A stretch of DNA of 31,902 nt. Source: Conidiobolus incongruus B7586 (Eukaryota; Entomophthoromycota; Entomophthoromycetes; Entomophthorales; Conidiobolaceae). Made by a program: the position numbers and the translations under genes. Of the stretch, positions 1-11,298 are shown piece by piece; position 1 is the first letter of the stretch, and each line of letters opens with the position of its first letter. The notes beneath the pieces were generated by a model. It searched no databases. It saw nothing but the letters and a program-made list of their open reading frames with translations, and was not told the origin of the DNA. Where the stretch lies: positions 1 to 31,902 of the forward strand of contig JNEM01008316.1 of NCBI GenBank assembly GCA_000697335.1, in the 5' to 3' direction.

Positions 1-700
1 AATAAATCATATACAAAAATTTACAATATTAAATCCATTATTATTTAAACATATGATACTTTCCATGAATATTTAGTATTTAATATAATTTAAATTAATT
101 AGGTTAAATTTGCTAATATATTAAATAATTTATAAATATTCATGATAATTAGGTAATAAATTTTAATTGAATAAAATTAATATAATTTAATAATTAAAAT
201 ATTATTATTTCACAAAAGATATTATAAAACATAATTTCCAATTTCATAAATAAAAAAAAATAAAAAAAAATTCAAGAATTTTTGAATAAGAAGTGAATAA
301 AATAAATTATTAGCGTTATTTATTCAGTAGACTGATATTTACAATTTTGCATAATAGTTAGTTTATAAACGTAGTTTAAATTTAAAAGAATGTAAAATAA
401 GCATTAAATTGATCAGTATTTTTGTAATTTTTAAATAAAATCAATATAATATTCAGTTAAAAATTTATTAAATATATTGTAATTATATTAAATCTAAATA
501 TATATGATATATTTAATTATTAAAGAAAATATAAAACTAATTTTATAGAAATTATGAATAAAGTTTAAAATTAAAAATGAATTATAAATTGATAATATTA
601 AATTAAAATAGATTATTAAAAAAATGAAAATGGAATTTGAAAATTTTTGTCAAAAAAATTTAATAATATAAATTAATAGTTCGAAAAGCATTATTTAAAT
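1..700. other. AT-rich intergenic DNA, no gene seen
   Basis: Almost pure A/T sequence with short homopolymers and scattered stops in all frames. I see no convincing reading frame, RNA gene or repeat. Confidence 0.6.
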
Positions 701-1040
701 CATATTGCAAATTTGCTGGAAAGTAGCCTTGCAATAAGGATCAAGTAGATTCGATAAAACAGGTCAATAGTTGCTAACGAGATACTGTAAAGAGTTTTAT
801 TAAAATATCAAGATATAGGATTTGGCCCTGATCGAGATGAGCCCCGAGCGAATAGTACTCAATGGCGATTTTATAGTGCTACCGGTCCTTGGACTATGTG
901 TAGAAGAACCGTTTGTAGTAATTGTACAGACTATCGTATTTCACCATAATCATGAAATGTATTTGTGTGGAGTAGGCTCGGAATGAAGACGAATGCTAAA
1001 AGTTGATAGGAGAACGGACCTCACAATCTGCAACAATATG
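700..1040. other. G+C-rich island of unknown nature upstream of tRNA-Asn
   Basis: This block stands out from the surrounding AT-rich DNA. The + strand frame at 791-946 is open for 52 codons and ends at TAA 947-949. Its translation from about 818 onward is compositionally unlike random AT-rich sequence: rich in R, W, T, P and C, with three cysteines close together (one, then two spaced C-x2-C). There is no ATG near the start of the open stretch, so it could be one exon, a pseudogene fragment, a retroelement scrap or a structured RNA. I recognise no family. It ends about 50-70 bp before the mature 5' end of the tRNA gene. Confidence 0.35.
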
Positions 1041-1093
1041 ATTACAAAAATCAAAGAATTAATACTAATACTTACTTTTGTTCATACTCTCAG

Positions 1094-1167
1094 GCTTCCA
1101 TGGCGCAATTGGCTAGCGCGTCCGACTGTTAATCGGGAGGTTGGTGGTTCAAGCCCACCTGGGAGCG
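1094..1167 (+). tRNA. tRNA-Asn (anticodon GTT), copy A
   Basis: A complete cloverleaf of 74 nt. The 7-bp acceptor stem GCTTCCA/TGGGAGC has one T-G pair and discriminator G. The D arm is GCGC/GCGC. The anticodon stem TCCGA/TCGGG closes the loop CTGTTAA with anticodon GTT, which decodes AAC/AAU. The T arm is GGTGG/CCACC with loop TTCAAGC. There is no intron and no encoded CCA, as expected of a eukaryotic nuclear gene. It is identical over all 74 nt to the copy at 25060-25133 on the other strand. Confidence 0.97.
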
Positions 1168-1170
1168 CTC

Positions 1171-1174
1171 TTTT
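1171..1174 (+). terminator. RNA polymerase III terminator of tRNA-Asn copy A
   Basis: A run of four T starts 4 nt after the mature tRNA end, the minimal Pol III termination signal. Confidence 0.7.
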
Positions 1175-3670
1175 AAATAGTCAAACTAGATTTTGTATTA
1201 TACTTCGACTATTTTATCATTTCACATTATTTTATTGGAATTATAAATTTACAATATTACGTTTTTGACGACATGCATCAATACTAGCACTATTGAATAC
1301 TCATTATTACAAATATTTTAACTTTATTAGGACTTTTTGTTTTAATACTAAATCACAGCAATGTTATATTAAATTTAGAACAATATGTTGATTACATATA
1401 TATTTTACAAATAATCTTAAATAGTATATTTTAATTTGGATGCAATATAATTGCCAATTTAATTTAATTTAAATAAATTAATATTCTATAAAATCACCTT
1501 AGTTTAGTTATTACTAAGAATTTGAGTCTTTATTATAGTCATATTATCGCCAACTTTTAATATAATATTAATTAATAATGTATATCACATTTTCCAATAA
1601 CGTCATTTTTTCAAATCTAATGGATATAATTCAATCAAGAACATTTTATTGAGAAAGTTAAAATCAGATTTGAATGTTTAATTATTACGTAATATTTTAC
1701 CAATAAAATAAAATTTATTTTATAAAAATACTGATTATTTAGTAAAATTATTAATTGACTAAAACAAACAAATACTTAAATAATTTAAAATTCAAAATTT
1801 ATCATATATTAGTATTAATTCAAAACAGGATATGTATTATATATTGTGATAAATTATTCATATATGGCTGATAAAGGTATCTCAATGTAATTTGGATAAA
1901 TTTTGGAATAATTAGTAATAACAAATGATCTGGATAGGATATATGAAATAATTAATAATGATCAATAAAAATTGAATATTTTTATTATGAAACTCAATAT
2001 TGATAAATTAAAAATTATATTACAACATTAATTATTAATATCTAATTATAAAACTTGTCCAACTAAAAATGACCTACATCATTCTTTAGTAATATTTATT
2101 TTTTATTCTCATTTAAACGTATCTGTTTTCAAGTTTAATTTAAATTGAAAAACAGTTTTATATATAAGAAACTAGATTTAGATATCAATATAATCTTATT
2201 AGTTAAATTATGAAAATACATTAAATATAGTATTATAAACTGTAAAATTAAAATTAATTAAATTAAGGCTAAAAAAATTTTTAATTTTGTTTTAATTAAA
2301 ATTTAATTTTCATGTGAGTATAAAATTTTTAAGGAAAAAATAATAATTTTAATGAAATATCAAAATTCCGATCATTAATATATTAAAATCTATTTTTAGT
2401 TTTGTATAATTGATTTTTTTTAATTGATATATATAAGTTTTAAGATAAAATATAGTAGCATTTTGAATATTTAAGGAAATAATATACTTACTTCAAATAA
2501 TCATGGATAATGTGATATATATATATATATATATATATATTGAAAAATGATAATTTGACTTAAAATTTTTTAAAATTACATTTATTGAACCAAAACCGAA
2601 TATATTTATATTAATATAAAGATTATATAATTAATTTATTTTATAGTTTTAAAACAATCATTTCTTTTTAATTTAAAATTTTTATATCATGCAATTTTTA
2701 AAATGCGCTTTTAAATTAAATTATGAAATTTGATTAAACAACAAAGTAATATTAATAAATTTAACAATTCGAAAATATATTGGATCCTAAAAGAAGATTT
2801 ATTAAGCAAATTTTCATTTATTAATTATCTCAAAAAACTCTAATATAACTAATATAAAATTACTCAAAACTGATTAATATTTTCAAGAAAATATTATGAG
2901 GTATGTAACCACAATGTTTTAAAGTAACTTTAGTAATTGATTTTTAGTAATAATTTATTTAATCATTTATAATTCTAAATAATATAGTTAAAACTATCAA
3001 AAGATTATTATATATATTAGCTGTCTAAGTATATTCGCTAGGGTATAGCAAGGTCATTCGGTCATGGAGTTAGATGTAATATTACCATTCCTTTTTATTC
3101 AATTAATATTTCTTAATTAAGCTTCATGCTTTGAGTTAACACAGCTATCAAGCAGTTAATTGCTCAAAAAAGTACAATTTTATTAAAAACTATAATCCTT
3201 GAATCAATTAAGGTTAATATTATAAAATCTATTATATATATTTATATATATTTATTTATTTATTTATTCAAAATTATATTTAATTTGTTAAGAATGGATT
3301 TAATTAATTTAATAAAATAATTTAAAAACTATATATTAATAAAATATGTTAAATTTTAAATAATATAAAAGAAAATATACAAGGATATTCAATTACTAAT
3401 TAATATTTTTGATAATTATTATAATCATATTAATAGTCAAGTTAATAGAATCAATAATGTACACTCCCTGCTGATTTTCTAATATTATATAACCAAATAT
3501 AGTAATTAAATATTAATATAATTATACTTTAAAATTTTGATTTTTAAATTAGAATAATTGCTATTAAATTATTTATTAACAAAATAAGTAATTAAATTAA
3601 TTAAAAAATTTAGAATTTTTGATAATAATTCGATTTGTAGTGTATAACATGCATCCTTGTTAGCATACTG
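1175..3670. other. AT-rich intergenic DNA with a small G+C-rich patch near 3020-3090
   Basis: No credible gene was found. The only compositional anomaly is about 65 bp around 3020-3090, which is too short to assign and does not fold into a recognisable tRNA. A run of ATTT units lies near 3250-3270. Confidence 0.5.
2515..2540. repeat. (AT)13 microsatellite
   Basis: An uninterrupted AT dinucleotide run in AT-rich intergenic DNA. Confidence 0.9.
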
Positions 3671-3794
3671 CAATAAATTTTGACCAATAATCAAAACTTT
3701 ATGTGGTCTAATATTATTTAGTAAATTTTTGGGAAGTTTTGAATTTATCATACCCTGAAAAATTCCTTGAATGAATTTTATCAGTTGGTTGTAT

Positions 3795-3833
3795 TTAAGA
3801 TGATTCGGTTGTAATGGTTATGGATTTCGAAGG
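3795..3833 (-). other. Former C-terminal tail of copy 1, now beyond its stop
   Basis: Read in frame beyond the TAG at 3834-3836, this stretch gives PSKSITITTESS and then TAA. That aligns with the SQSSTVTTESP end of copy 2. It is best read as the relic of the ancestral C-terminus. Programmed stop-codon readthrough is a less likely alternative. Confidence 0.7.
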
Positions 3834-4547
3834 CTAAGCGGTTTCGGTAGCTGCAGGTTTAACGGCGAGTCTGGCAGCTGGCTTCTTACCTCTTTTTGTG
3901 ATTTGGGGGCCATACTTTTCTTGGTATTCTTTGAAAGCGAGTTTGCAGTGATCATCAACTCGGAGATGACGAGTGAGAGCGTCTGTGCGAGCGAAGGAGC
4001 GGTTGCAGAATTTGCACTTGTATGGTTTTACACCAGTGTGTACACGGGTGTGACGGTGGAGATCATGTTTTCTGGTGAATGATTTAGAGCACATCATACA
4101 CTTGTAGGGCTTAGCATGCTTGCTAGGGGAGGCCTGAGGGGACATTTGGCTGACTTGACTGCTGTATGGTAGCATGGAACGAAACAATGCTGATGATTGA
4201 TATTGCAAAAAAGTACCGCTTTCGCAAAATCCCATGTTTGGACTGTGAAATTGAGAGTTCAACATCAAATAGGGGCTGTTTTGGAATGAGGGAATGGATG
4301 AATAGACATTCGTGTTGAAACTACTGGGGATATTGGACGGGATACATGGGATTGAAACCCAGCTGGTGAAAGCTGGATGCTGATCCAAGTGAGGAGAAGA
4401 GAAGTAAGCAGCAGATAGATTTTGTTGGAGGTAATCAGCTTGAGTTTGAGTCAAAGCACAATTAGTTTGATCAAGGTAGAATTGGCCTTGATTATCAGCA
4501 AAAACTGGAGTAGAATCAAGAACAGGAGTAAAATTCAAAGGTAACAT
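3834..4547 (-). CDS. C2H2 zinc-finger protein, diverged paralog (copy 1)
   Basis: A single-exon gene for 237 residues, probably a nuclear DNA-binding transcription factor. Residues 1-145 are low-complexity, rich in S, P, Q and N, as in fungal activator regions. Finger 1 has C150, C153, H166 and H170 in the spacing C-x2-C-x12-H-x3-H. A TGVKPYKC linker leads to finger 2 with C178, C181 and H194 and then H200 or C201 as the fourth ligand. The motif RSFARTDALTRHLR resembles the last finger of fungal Crz1-type regulators, but I do not claim orthology. The tail is basic. Identity to copy 2 (11299-12060) is about three quarters without gaps over the first 228 residues and higher in the fingers. The reading frame ends at a TAG. 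The next 12 codons stay open in the same frame to a TAA at 3795-3797 and match the C-terminal tail of copy 2, so this copy is shortened by 13 codons relative to the older stop. The target genes are unknown. Confidence 0.88.
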   Translation of the reverse strand: MLPLNFTPVLDSTPVFADNQGQFYLDQTNCALTQTQADYLQQNLSAAYFSSPHLDQHPAFTSWVSIPCIPSNIPSSFNTNVYSSIPSFQNSPYLMLNSQFHSPNMGFCESGTFLQYQSSALFRSMLPYSSQVSQMSPQASPSKHAKPYKCMMCSKSFTRKHDLHRHTRVHTGVKPYKCKFCNRSFARTDALTRHLRVDDHCKLAFKEYQEKYGPQITKRGKKPAARLAVKPAATETA

Positions 4548-5169
4548 TGTATAATTTAGTTAAAATAAGTTAATACAATTATTTAGCATTGATATAAGCA
4601 ACTAATATCAATGATGGGAGGGTTATTTATATTACAGACTTAATTAATCACAAATAAACAAATAATGTTTTTATAATGCTGAATTGATTCAATATTTGAT
4701 CGAATTTCCGAACATCTTGAAAGGGCTAAACATTTCAATTTAATTAAATATTATAGAATTATTATAAATTCTATGGAAAGATTTATTAATTATAATAAAA
4801 TTCACAAAAAATAATTCATATTAATATATTAACTATAAATTATGAATTGGAATAGAGGAAACATATATCAATATATATAATACAGCATACCATATAATCT
4901 TCAATCAATTATATATTACTATTTCAATATTAAAAACATTTTATTAATTTAAAGTAATTCTAATATAATAATGCTACCATTACTGTCTGATACATTAATT
5001 TGAAACCAATAGCAAATAAAGATATGATATTGATGTCATTTGAAATTCCAAACTAAATGATCCAATAATTTTATCTACTAAAATTGTTAAATATTTTTAG
5101 TATTGGTTTAAAATTATTATTACTAAAATGAACCTTTTGTTAACTTGCTAACTATTAATTCAACATCTC

Positions 5170-5170
<1 letters not shown>

Positions 5171-5200
<30 letters not shown>
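5171..5200. repeat. (ATT)10 microsatellite
   Basis: Ten perfect ATT units. Confidence 0.95.
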
Positions 5201-6626
5201 TGAAAATTGAATTTTTCAGGTATATGCAAATTATCTATGTTTCAAGTGATAATAAAATATATAAATATTGATAGTCAATATTTGTTAACCAGGTATCAGA
5301 TTATAAACTTAATTTTAGCTATAAAAGGAAAACTTGAAACATTTGACCTATAGATAAGATGATCTATAATTAGCATTTATATCTACAATTTTAATTTTCT
5401 TTCAAACTTAAATATGATTGAATTTTTCCTGAAACTTAATTGAGATATTAAAACTCAGTCCAATAGAATATGCAATGGAGAAGGATGCATCTCGTGGATT
5501 CACTATTATGGTTGCAAAATCAAGAAATTGAGTAAATATTTTATCAACTTTGAGAATTAGCTTAGAGAAAAGCTGCATATAATTTATCAAATATGATCAA
5601 TCATTATTTTCTCAACACCCACACTAAACGGAAAATAATAAAATTTAAAAAAATATGGTAAATTTAATGAATGGTTTTTTATTATAAATTAAGGCACTTA
5701 AAAATCTTTTTCAGGGGTAACTAATTTCAATTAAAACGATTAACACTATTATACAATATTAATAATTGATAGGTTAGTAAAATTTGAAAATATCATGGCT
5801 TTGTTTAATAGAGTGAATAAGCTATTATTACAACTTTAGCTGGTCATAAAAGATATCTCATTCGTCTACATCTTAACAATACTCAATAATAATTATTAAA
5901 ATACTATCTATCTTTTTTACTTTAATCATCATTGCAAGAGTATTTTATTTGTATATTTCATAAAAAAAAATTGAAGTTATATAATTAATCTAAATAGCAA
6001 TAAAATACAACTAGACATGTGGGATATTTTAATGCGAATTGGAATTTTGTTAAATATAAAGCAATGAATGGGAATACTTAGATAAAATTTAATAAATGAT
6101 ATCAGATAAAATATACTGGCAAACTCTGTTTAGGTTTTATAAATTATATCATTCTTTTAATTTAAGAAATTTTCATATATTGAATCCGAGACATGATAAA
6201 ATCTTACATTTTAAAAAAATTTTCATGTATCCATTTAAGCATTAAACGGAAATTTGTTTAAATTCATGTTTTGATGACTCACAATAGGTGTAATGTCCGT
6301 TTATTTAACACCTATGCTAATCCAATTAACTTGATAAAAAGTATTTTCAATATTCAAGTTGATCTGATTAGTGTGGTTTGAAAATTTTGATAATAAAAGG
6401 TCATTAATTAAATGCAATTTATAATATAGCCCTTAGATTTTTGTATTAATCAATCGCCTCAAAATTTTGGTTTACATATAATTAATATTACCTCATTTTG
6501 ATATCTGATATGTAGTGATTATATATGTTGAAATATTATTAAAATTTAAAATTAACTATTTATCCAAATATAACAACTATATTATTTATGAGTATAGGCT
6601 AGGACTATTTATTTATTTATTAATCA

Positions 6627-6681
<55 letters not shown>

Positions 6682-6697
6682 ATTATTATTATTATTA
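6627..6697. repeat. Long ATT/TTA microsatellite
   Basis: About 70 bp of ATT repeats with one phase interruption near 6674, the longest simple repeat in the window. Confidence 0.95.
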
Positions 6698-7049
6698 GAA
6701 CCTTAACAGTTATTAAATTAATTTGGAGGTATAGTAATATTGATTGATTAAATGCATGGATCTGCAAAATGAAGTATAATGCTAGATATTTTTTTGAAAA
6801 ACTTGAATATCGGATTTTCAGTTTAGATTGGACATTAATACTAATTTAGTTTCAATGTATATGGCTTTTTCCTATTCTAGTTTTGAAATACAAATAATCA
6901 GTTCATTAGAATGATGATACTTTTTATTTTTATTGGATTTATATTAAATTAGTTTAATATTTCATATCAATTTTATCTTTCATCAATAGTTTCAAATTTC
7001 AAATTTACTAATTACAATTTACATAATTTTCGCACATTATTGCCTAATT

Positions 7050-7985
7050 CGAAAATTAATATTCATATAACTATTCTTTAGTTTTGCATTTTAAAGTTTT
7101 TACAATATTCTTCCATTGAGAAAATTCATTTTCAATTGGATTTACAAAAGTTAAATAGCTTTCAATAAAATCTAATATATAATTATAACTCAACTAGATG
7201 TTGAGTATCTTCATATTTATCCAAATTTATATTATACATTAATATGATTGGGTCAACAATGTTTTGACTTTGGAGACATTCACAAAGGTCATAATTAATA
7301 CAAAAAATGATGATTATTCATATGAAAAGTCCTGATGCTTGAATAATATTGGTCCTGACCTACTAATAGCTACTGATAAAGAGGTATTTTTATCCTTAAT
7401 TCGATCTACAATCTCAATAGCCTTTTGTCCTTTAGGTACTCTTCCTGTTTTAGCTTGCATACTAACTTGGAACCCAGCTTCATCAACAAAAAATATATTA
7501 TCTAGGTTTCGCACAGTGATATACTAAAGTAAACAGTGAGCATGGTCAATCCTTGTTTAGATTATCTCAGTTGAATTCTTTATTGATTCACAAATAAGCT
7601 TTTTGATTGGGTAATTTAGTTCACTTATTGCATTATTAACTGTATTAATTCCCTCTGATATCCCATATTCCGCTTCTAACTTTTGACGGATTTGATTCAA
7701 GGTGATTGGAATATTATTTTTCAATATATGATTTAATAGAATTAATAAGTACTTCTTTCAAAATTCTTTTAGTTGGTTTTCCGCTTTTGTTTGGCTAAAC
7801 TCTACCTTCTGTAAGGTAAGTTTTAATTAGACGCTTGAATGTTACTCGATGGCATGTATAGAGTTTTGCAATAATTGATGAACCTTGGCCTTTTTAATGA
7901 GCAGTAATAACTCGATTCCTGGTTTCAATTGACAATGACTTAGATGATCGACAAGTAAATCGCCCAATAATTAAAATATTCATTA
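7050..7985 (-). pseudogene. Decayed Tc1/mariner-IS630 superfamily (DDE_3) transposase
   Basis: A plain DNA transposon fossil that is nearly full length for the family (about 310 codons), although only 7314-7527 remains open for any distance. Read from 7983 downward, the N-terminal part has the helix-turn-helix pattern of this superfamily: LSIETRNRVI, then GSSIIAKLY, then a GRV...SGKPTKR linker. The same-frame stretch IPITLNQIRQKLEAEYGIS follows near 7700. The first catalytic aspartate lies in NIFFVDEAGFQVSM near 7495. The second catalytic motif, around 7215-7250, reads IILMYN where MDN is expected, so that aspartate is tyrosine here. The third motif, FVNPIENEFSQWKNIV near 7095-7145, keeps the glutamate. 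At least four in-frame stops and about three frame changes separate these blocks, so it cannot encode a working enzyme. I did not identify terminal inverted repeats or a TA duplication with confidence. Confidence 0.85.
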
Positions 7986-8926
7986 TAATTATAATTAGGT
8001 AATATATTAAAAATTTAGTTATAGTTAATTAATAATAAAATTATTAGATACATTAATTATATATAAATGTATATCATATTTTTTAAATTTTTTAAGTAGT
8101 TAAAATAATTAAAAATGTGAAACCTTTTAAACTATAATTTTAATCTTAAACTAATATAAAATTAATTATAGTTTCAAATTAAAAATAATGTGTTATATTG
8201 AAATGAATTTGTGTAAATAATATATATCTGGAAAGAAACCACTGTAATAAATCAAATAAGAATAAGTGATTTAATACCATAATGTATTTTGAATAATTTA
8301 TTAATAGAATTGGCTAAAACATTCAAAGCTTGGTAGACAATCACTAGAAAGGACATTGGAATGATTTGTATTAACACTACTAAAAATGAACTGAATTCCG
8401 ACTTTGCTATGCCAAATTAATTTTCAATATATTTTTAGACTTAGTTTGAGTAATGAAAATTCTGCAAATATGTACTTAATTAAAAATTTTATTGAATAAA
8501 AATATTTATTAAAATATTGTGAAAAATAAATAAAGATTAATTTATTATAAAATATAAATAATATAATCTTAAAAAATATTTAATATGAAATAAATTTATT
8601 AAATTGATATTATCAAAAACTTAATTGATTATTAACTCAATAGTAATACAATTATTAAATTCTGACTATATTTGATTTTTAGCAATTTATGATTAATCAA
8701 TTTATATTATTAATATTATCCAATCAGTATAAATACAAATTCTAAAATTTAATTTCATTGGCTATTTCTCTATTAAAATTTACTTTAAAAAGAAAATACA
8801 TTTTTATCCAGAATTCCAAATAATAAATATGATCCAATAATTTAAAATTATTATTGTATTACAATTTTGATATAGTAATAAATTATATTAAATTCTAAAT
8901 AAGAAAGATTATACTTGTGTATTTTG

Positions 8927-8946
8927 ATATATATATATATATATAT
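8927..8946. repeat. (AT)10 microsatellite
   Basis: An uninterrupted AT run. Confidence 0.9.
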
Positions 8947-9530
8947 GTAATTGGCATAAAATTATTATAATAACTATCTTGTCTATATATAACTAATTAA
9001 GAACGAAAAACCTTCTAATAATAATGTAAACAATTGTAGAAATATAGAATTAATTGACATATAATAATTACCTGATTGAATTCATTAATATTAAATTATT
9101 TATTAATTTCAATGTATTAAATGATTAATATATTAGAAGCATTCTTTTTATAAATTTAATGGCTAAACTTGAAAAAACTAAATTTATGTATTGTATAATT
9201 GAACTTCATCTCTTTTCCATTATGTACATTGCGATTTTTGACTATGATTGATAAACCTCTGAAAATTACCTCAATTCCAAATCATCAAATTATAAATTAA
9301 TTATCACATAAAATATATGAAGTTTAAATATTATCAAATATAGTAATAATTATAAATAAACTAATATTTTAGAATAGATTTAACAATATAAATAACATTC
9401 GGTTTATCACTATTCCTAACTCCTGAGTTACTAATAAAATATAAATTAAACTCCAATTGTAAAAATTTTTATGATAATTTTTATAATAAAATTCATCCTT
9501 ATAATAAATGTTCCAATTAAAATAATTAAA

Positions 9531-9549
9531 TATATATATATATATATAT
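9531..9549. repeat. (TA)9 microsatellite
   Basis: An uninterrupted TA run. Confidence 0.85.
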
Positions 9550-10826
9550 TTAAATTAGAAATGAAAATTCAATTTAAATTGTTCATATTATGATAATAAG
9601 ATTCTAAACTAAATATATCCAATAAATAAAAGTGTTGAAAAATGAACATTTTTCTGAGTAATTGAATATTAGATAAAGTATCCAGCTATATGATGTAAAT
9701 TCTTTATATATACATATATATTGAATCTAATTAATAAATTTTACAGACATATGTGGTATATATTTAGAGTTTATTTTTATATTGAGTGGAAATGTGACTC
9801 GATAATTGATGATTTAATAGTATATCATTTGGATATGGTTCTCAGATCACTATCAATTATTACCAATTATAATCTCTCCTTAATTTGAATGAATTTCAAA
9901 AACTTCTATATTAGAATAAAAATTCTCAGTATATTAATTACCATAACTTACAAAATAAATCCAAATTATCCCAACTAACAAACTGAGATCCCTGAACAAA
10001 AAATTCTCGAAGAATATGATCATTCTCACCTATAAATTCCCCCAATTGTCCAATAACAATCCAATTTTATATTTGTTTTGATCAAACTTAAAATTAAGAA
10101 ACTCCAATAACCAGTTTAACTAATAAATTTTCAAACTTTGATTTTAAATTGAAAATTCAAATTTTAAGTGTGAATCATCTAATAAAAAATATTATAATTC
10201 AAGCATATTATAATAATTATTAAAAATATAGCTAAGAATTAAAATAAGTTGTATTAATTACAAGGATATTACTAATTTGATTATTATAATAATTAATTTA
10301 GAGTTATTTAATAATAAAAATAATATTAATAATATCTTTTTTGTTATATTAATTAATAAATGATCAATTATAAAATAAAAATTTTTATAAAAATTAATTT
10401 AAATTTAATATAATTGAAATAATTGTTAAAAATTAAACAATTAAAACAATGAGTGATTGTTTTAATAATCAATACTATTTAAAGAAAAGAAATTTTTTTA
10501 AATTGATAATTGATGATTGTATATAAAAGTGCATTATTAATCAATTATAATAACTGTCAATTATTCTAAGTAAATATTCCTTAGTTAATGCCTTGACATG
10601 AAACTAAATCAATATAACTTATTTCAAAATTGAAATCAGCTTTAATATTTATCCGATATTAAATAAAATGTTTAGATTTAAATCAATAATAATAATATTA
10701 TTATTATTATGAGTCATTAAATTGATAAGAAAGTTATTAGTAAGGATTTTTTATAATACTTATTTTTAAAATGAAAAATTAATTAAAATTAATCAATTTA
10801 AACTAATAAAATTTTAATCTAATTTA

Positions 10827-10852
10827 ATATATATATATATATATATATATAT
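10827..10852. repeat. (AT)13 microsatellite
   Basis: An uninterrupted AT run. Confidence 0.9.
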
Positions 10853-11104
10853 TTTCTCTCTTTAAATAATTTTTAAATCTTTTTTTTCTCATTAAAAAAT
10901 AAATAAATTAAATTATATATAATATTTAATTTTTTTTATTTTTATTTTTTGAATTTACTAATTCGGATTAATTGATTATTACTAAGTGGATATTTTAATA
11001 ATAATAATAATTTTAGGTTACACTTTTGAATTATTAAATGAGAATTATTAAAAATATCGTTAGATAGTTTATTAACAAATAAAAAGAATCGTTTTTAATT
11101 AATT

Positions 11105-11298
11105 ACATATTGGAGTTATTGGTAGTGTGAGTGTCTAGTGTGTGGGCAACCTGCTCGTCGTTTGGAGATGCTCCGTTTTGTACCAATTTTCAAATTTGAT
11201 GAGTTAATGTCTAAAATTAATTAGTTGGAAGGTTTTGAAGAAGCTGTTATACATTGAATTTCGTTGAATTAATTAGTTAATTGTTTGAGTTTGAGCAA
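11105..11298 (-). other. Probable 3' untranslated region of zinc-finger copy 2
   Basis: This stretch is clearly richer in G+C than the DNA beyond 11100 and lies directly after the stop of the 11299-12060 gene. Its gene-proximal part aligns with the 3' flank of copy 1, including the TTCAAAAC-TTCC and ATTGGT-CAAAA blocks. Transcribed sequence is the simplest explanation. I cannot place the polyadenylation site. Confidence 0.5.

Larger units (their letters stand above)
3675..4685 (-). repeat. Segmental duplication unit, copy 1 (zinc-finger gene plus short flanks)
   Basis: Homology to the unit at 11172-12226 extends beyond the coding region. Upstream, both share AATTTAGTTA close to the ATG, TGATATAAnCAA, a GGG-(A/G)-TTATTTATATTA block and finally ATAATGCTGAA. 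Downstream, both share TTCAAAAC-TTCC, an ATTTTAGAC-like block and an ATTGGT-CAAAA block. Similarity is lost just beyond these points. The unit is about 1 kb and in the same orientation in both copies, about 7.5 kb apart. Confidence 0.7.
4690..7045. other. AT-rich intergenic DNA between zinc-finger copy 1 and the transposase fossil
   Basis: No gene I can support. A slightly G+C-richer patch at about 5450-5590 has a short open stretch on the + strand (about 5453-5530) with a coding-like residue mix but no start, family match or support on either side. Two trinucleotide repeats are listed separately. Confidence 0.5.
7990..11100. other. AT-rich intergenic DNA, no gene seen
   Basis: Very AT-rich with frequent stops. 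It carries several AT-dinucleotide tracts and, near 10686-10710, an AAT tract running directly into an ATT tract, which could form a perfect AT hairpin. I see no coding or RNA gene. Confidence 0.55.

Noticed and set aside
1070-1083. ATACTTAC resembling the 5' end of U1 snRNA
   Set aside because: The following bases do not match U1 and no U1 stem-loops follow.
993-1268. 91-codon frame across tRNA-Asn copy A
   Set aside because: It runs straight through the tRNA gene and owes its length to it. It has no promoter or poly(A) signal of its own.
3569-3751. 60-codon frame downstream of zinc-finger copy 1
   Set aside because: Its sequence aligns with the 3' untranslated region of copy 2, so it is more likely a transcript tail or duplicated flank than a gene.
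5408-5590. 60-codon frame on the - strand
   Set aside because: No family, no TATA box and AT-driven composition. The complementary strand looks at least as coding-like, and neither is convincing.
7339-7527. 62-codon + strand frame
   Set aside because: It is the antisense shadow of the transposase catalytic block.
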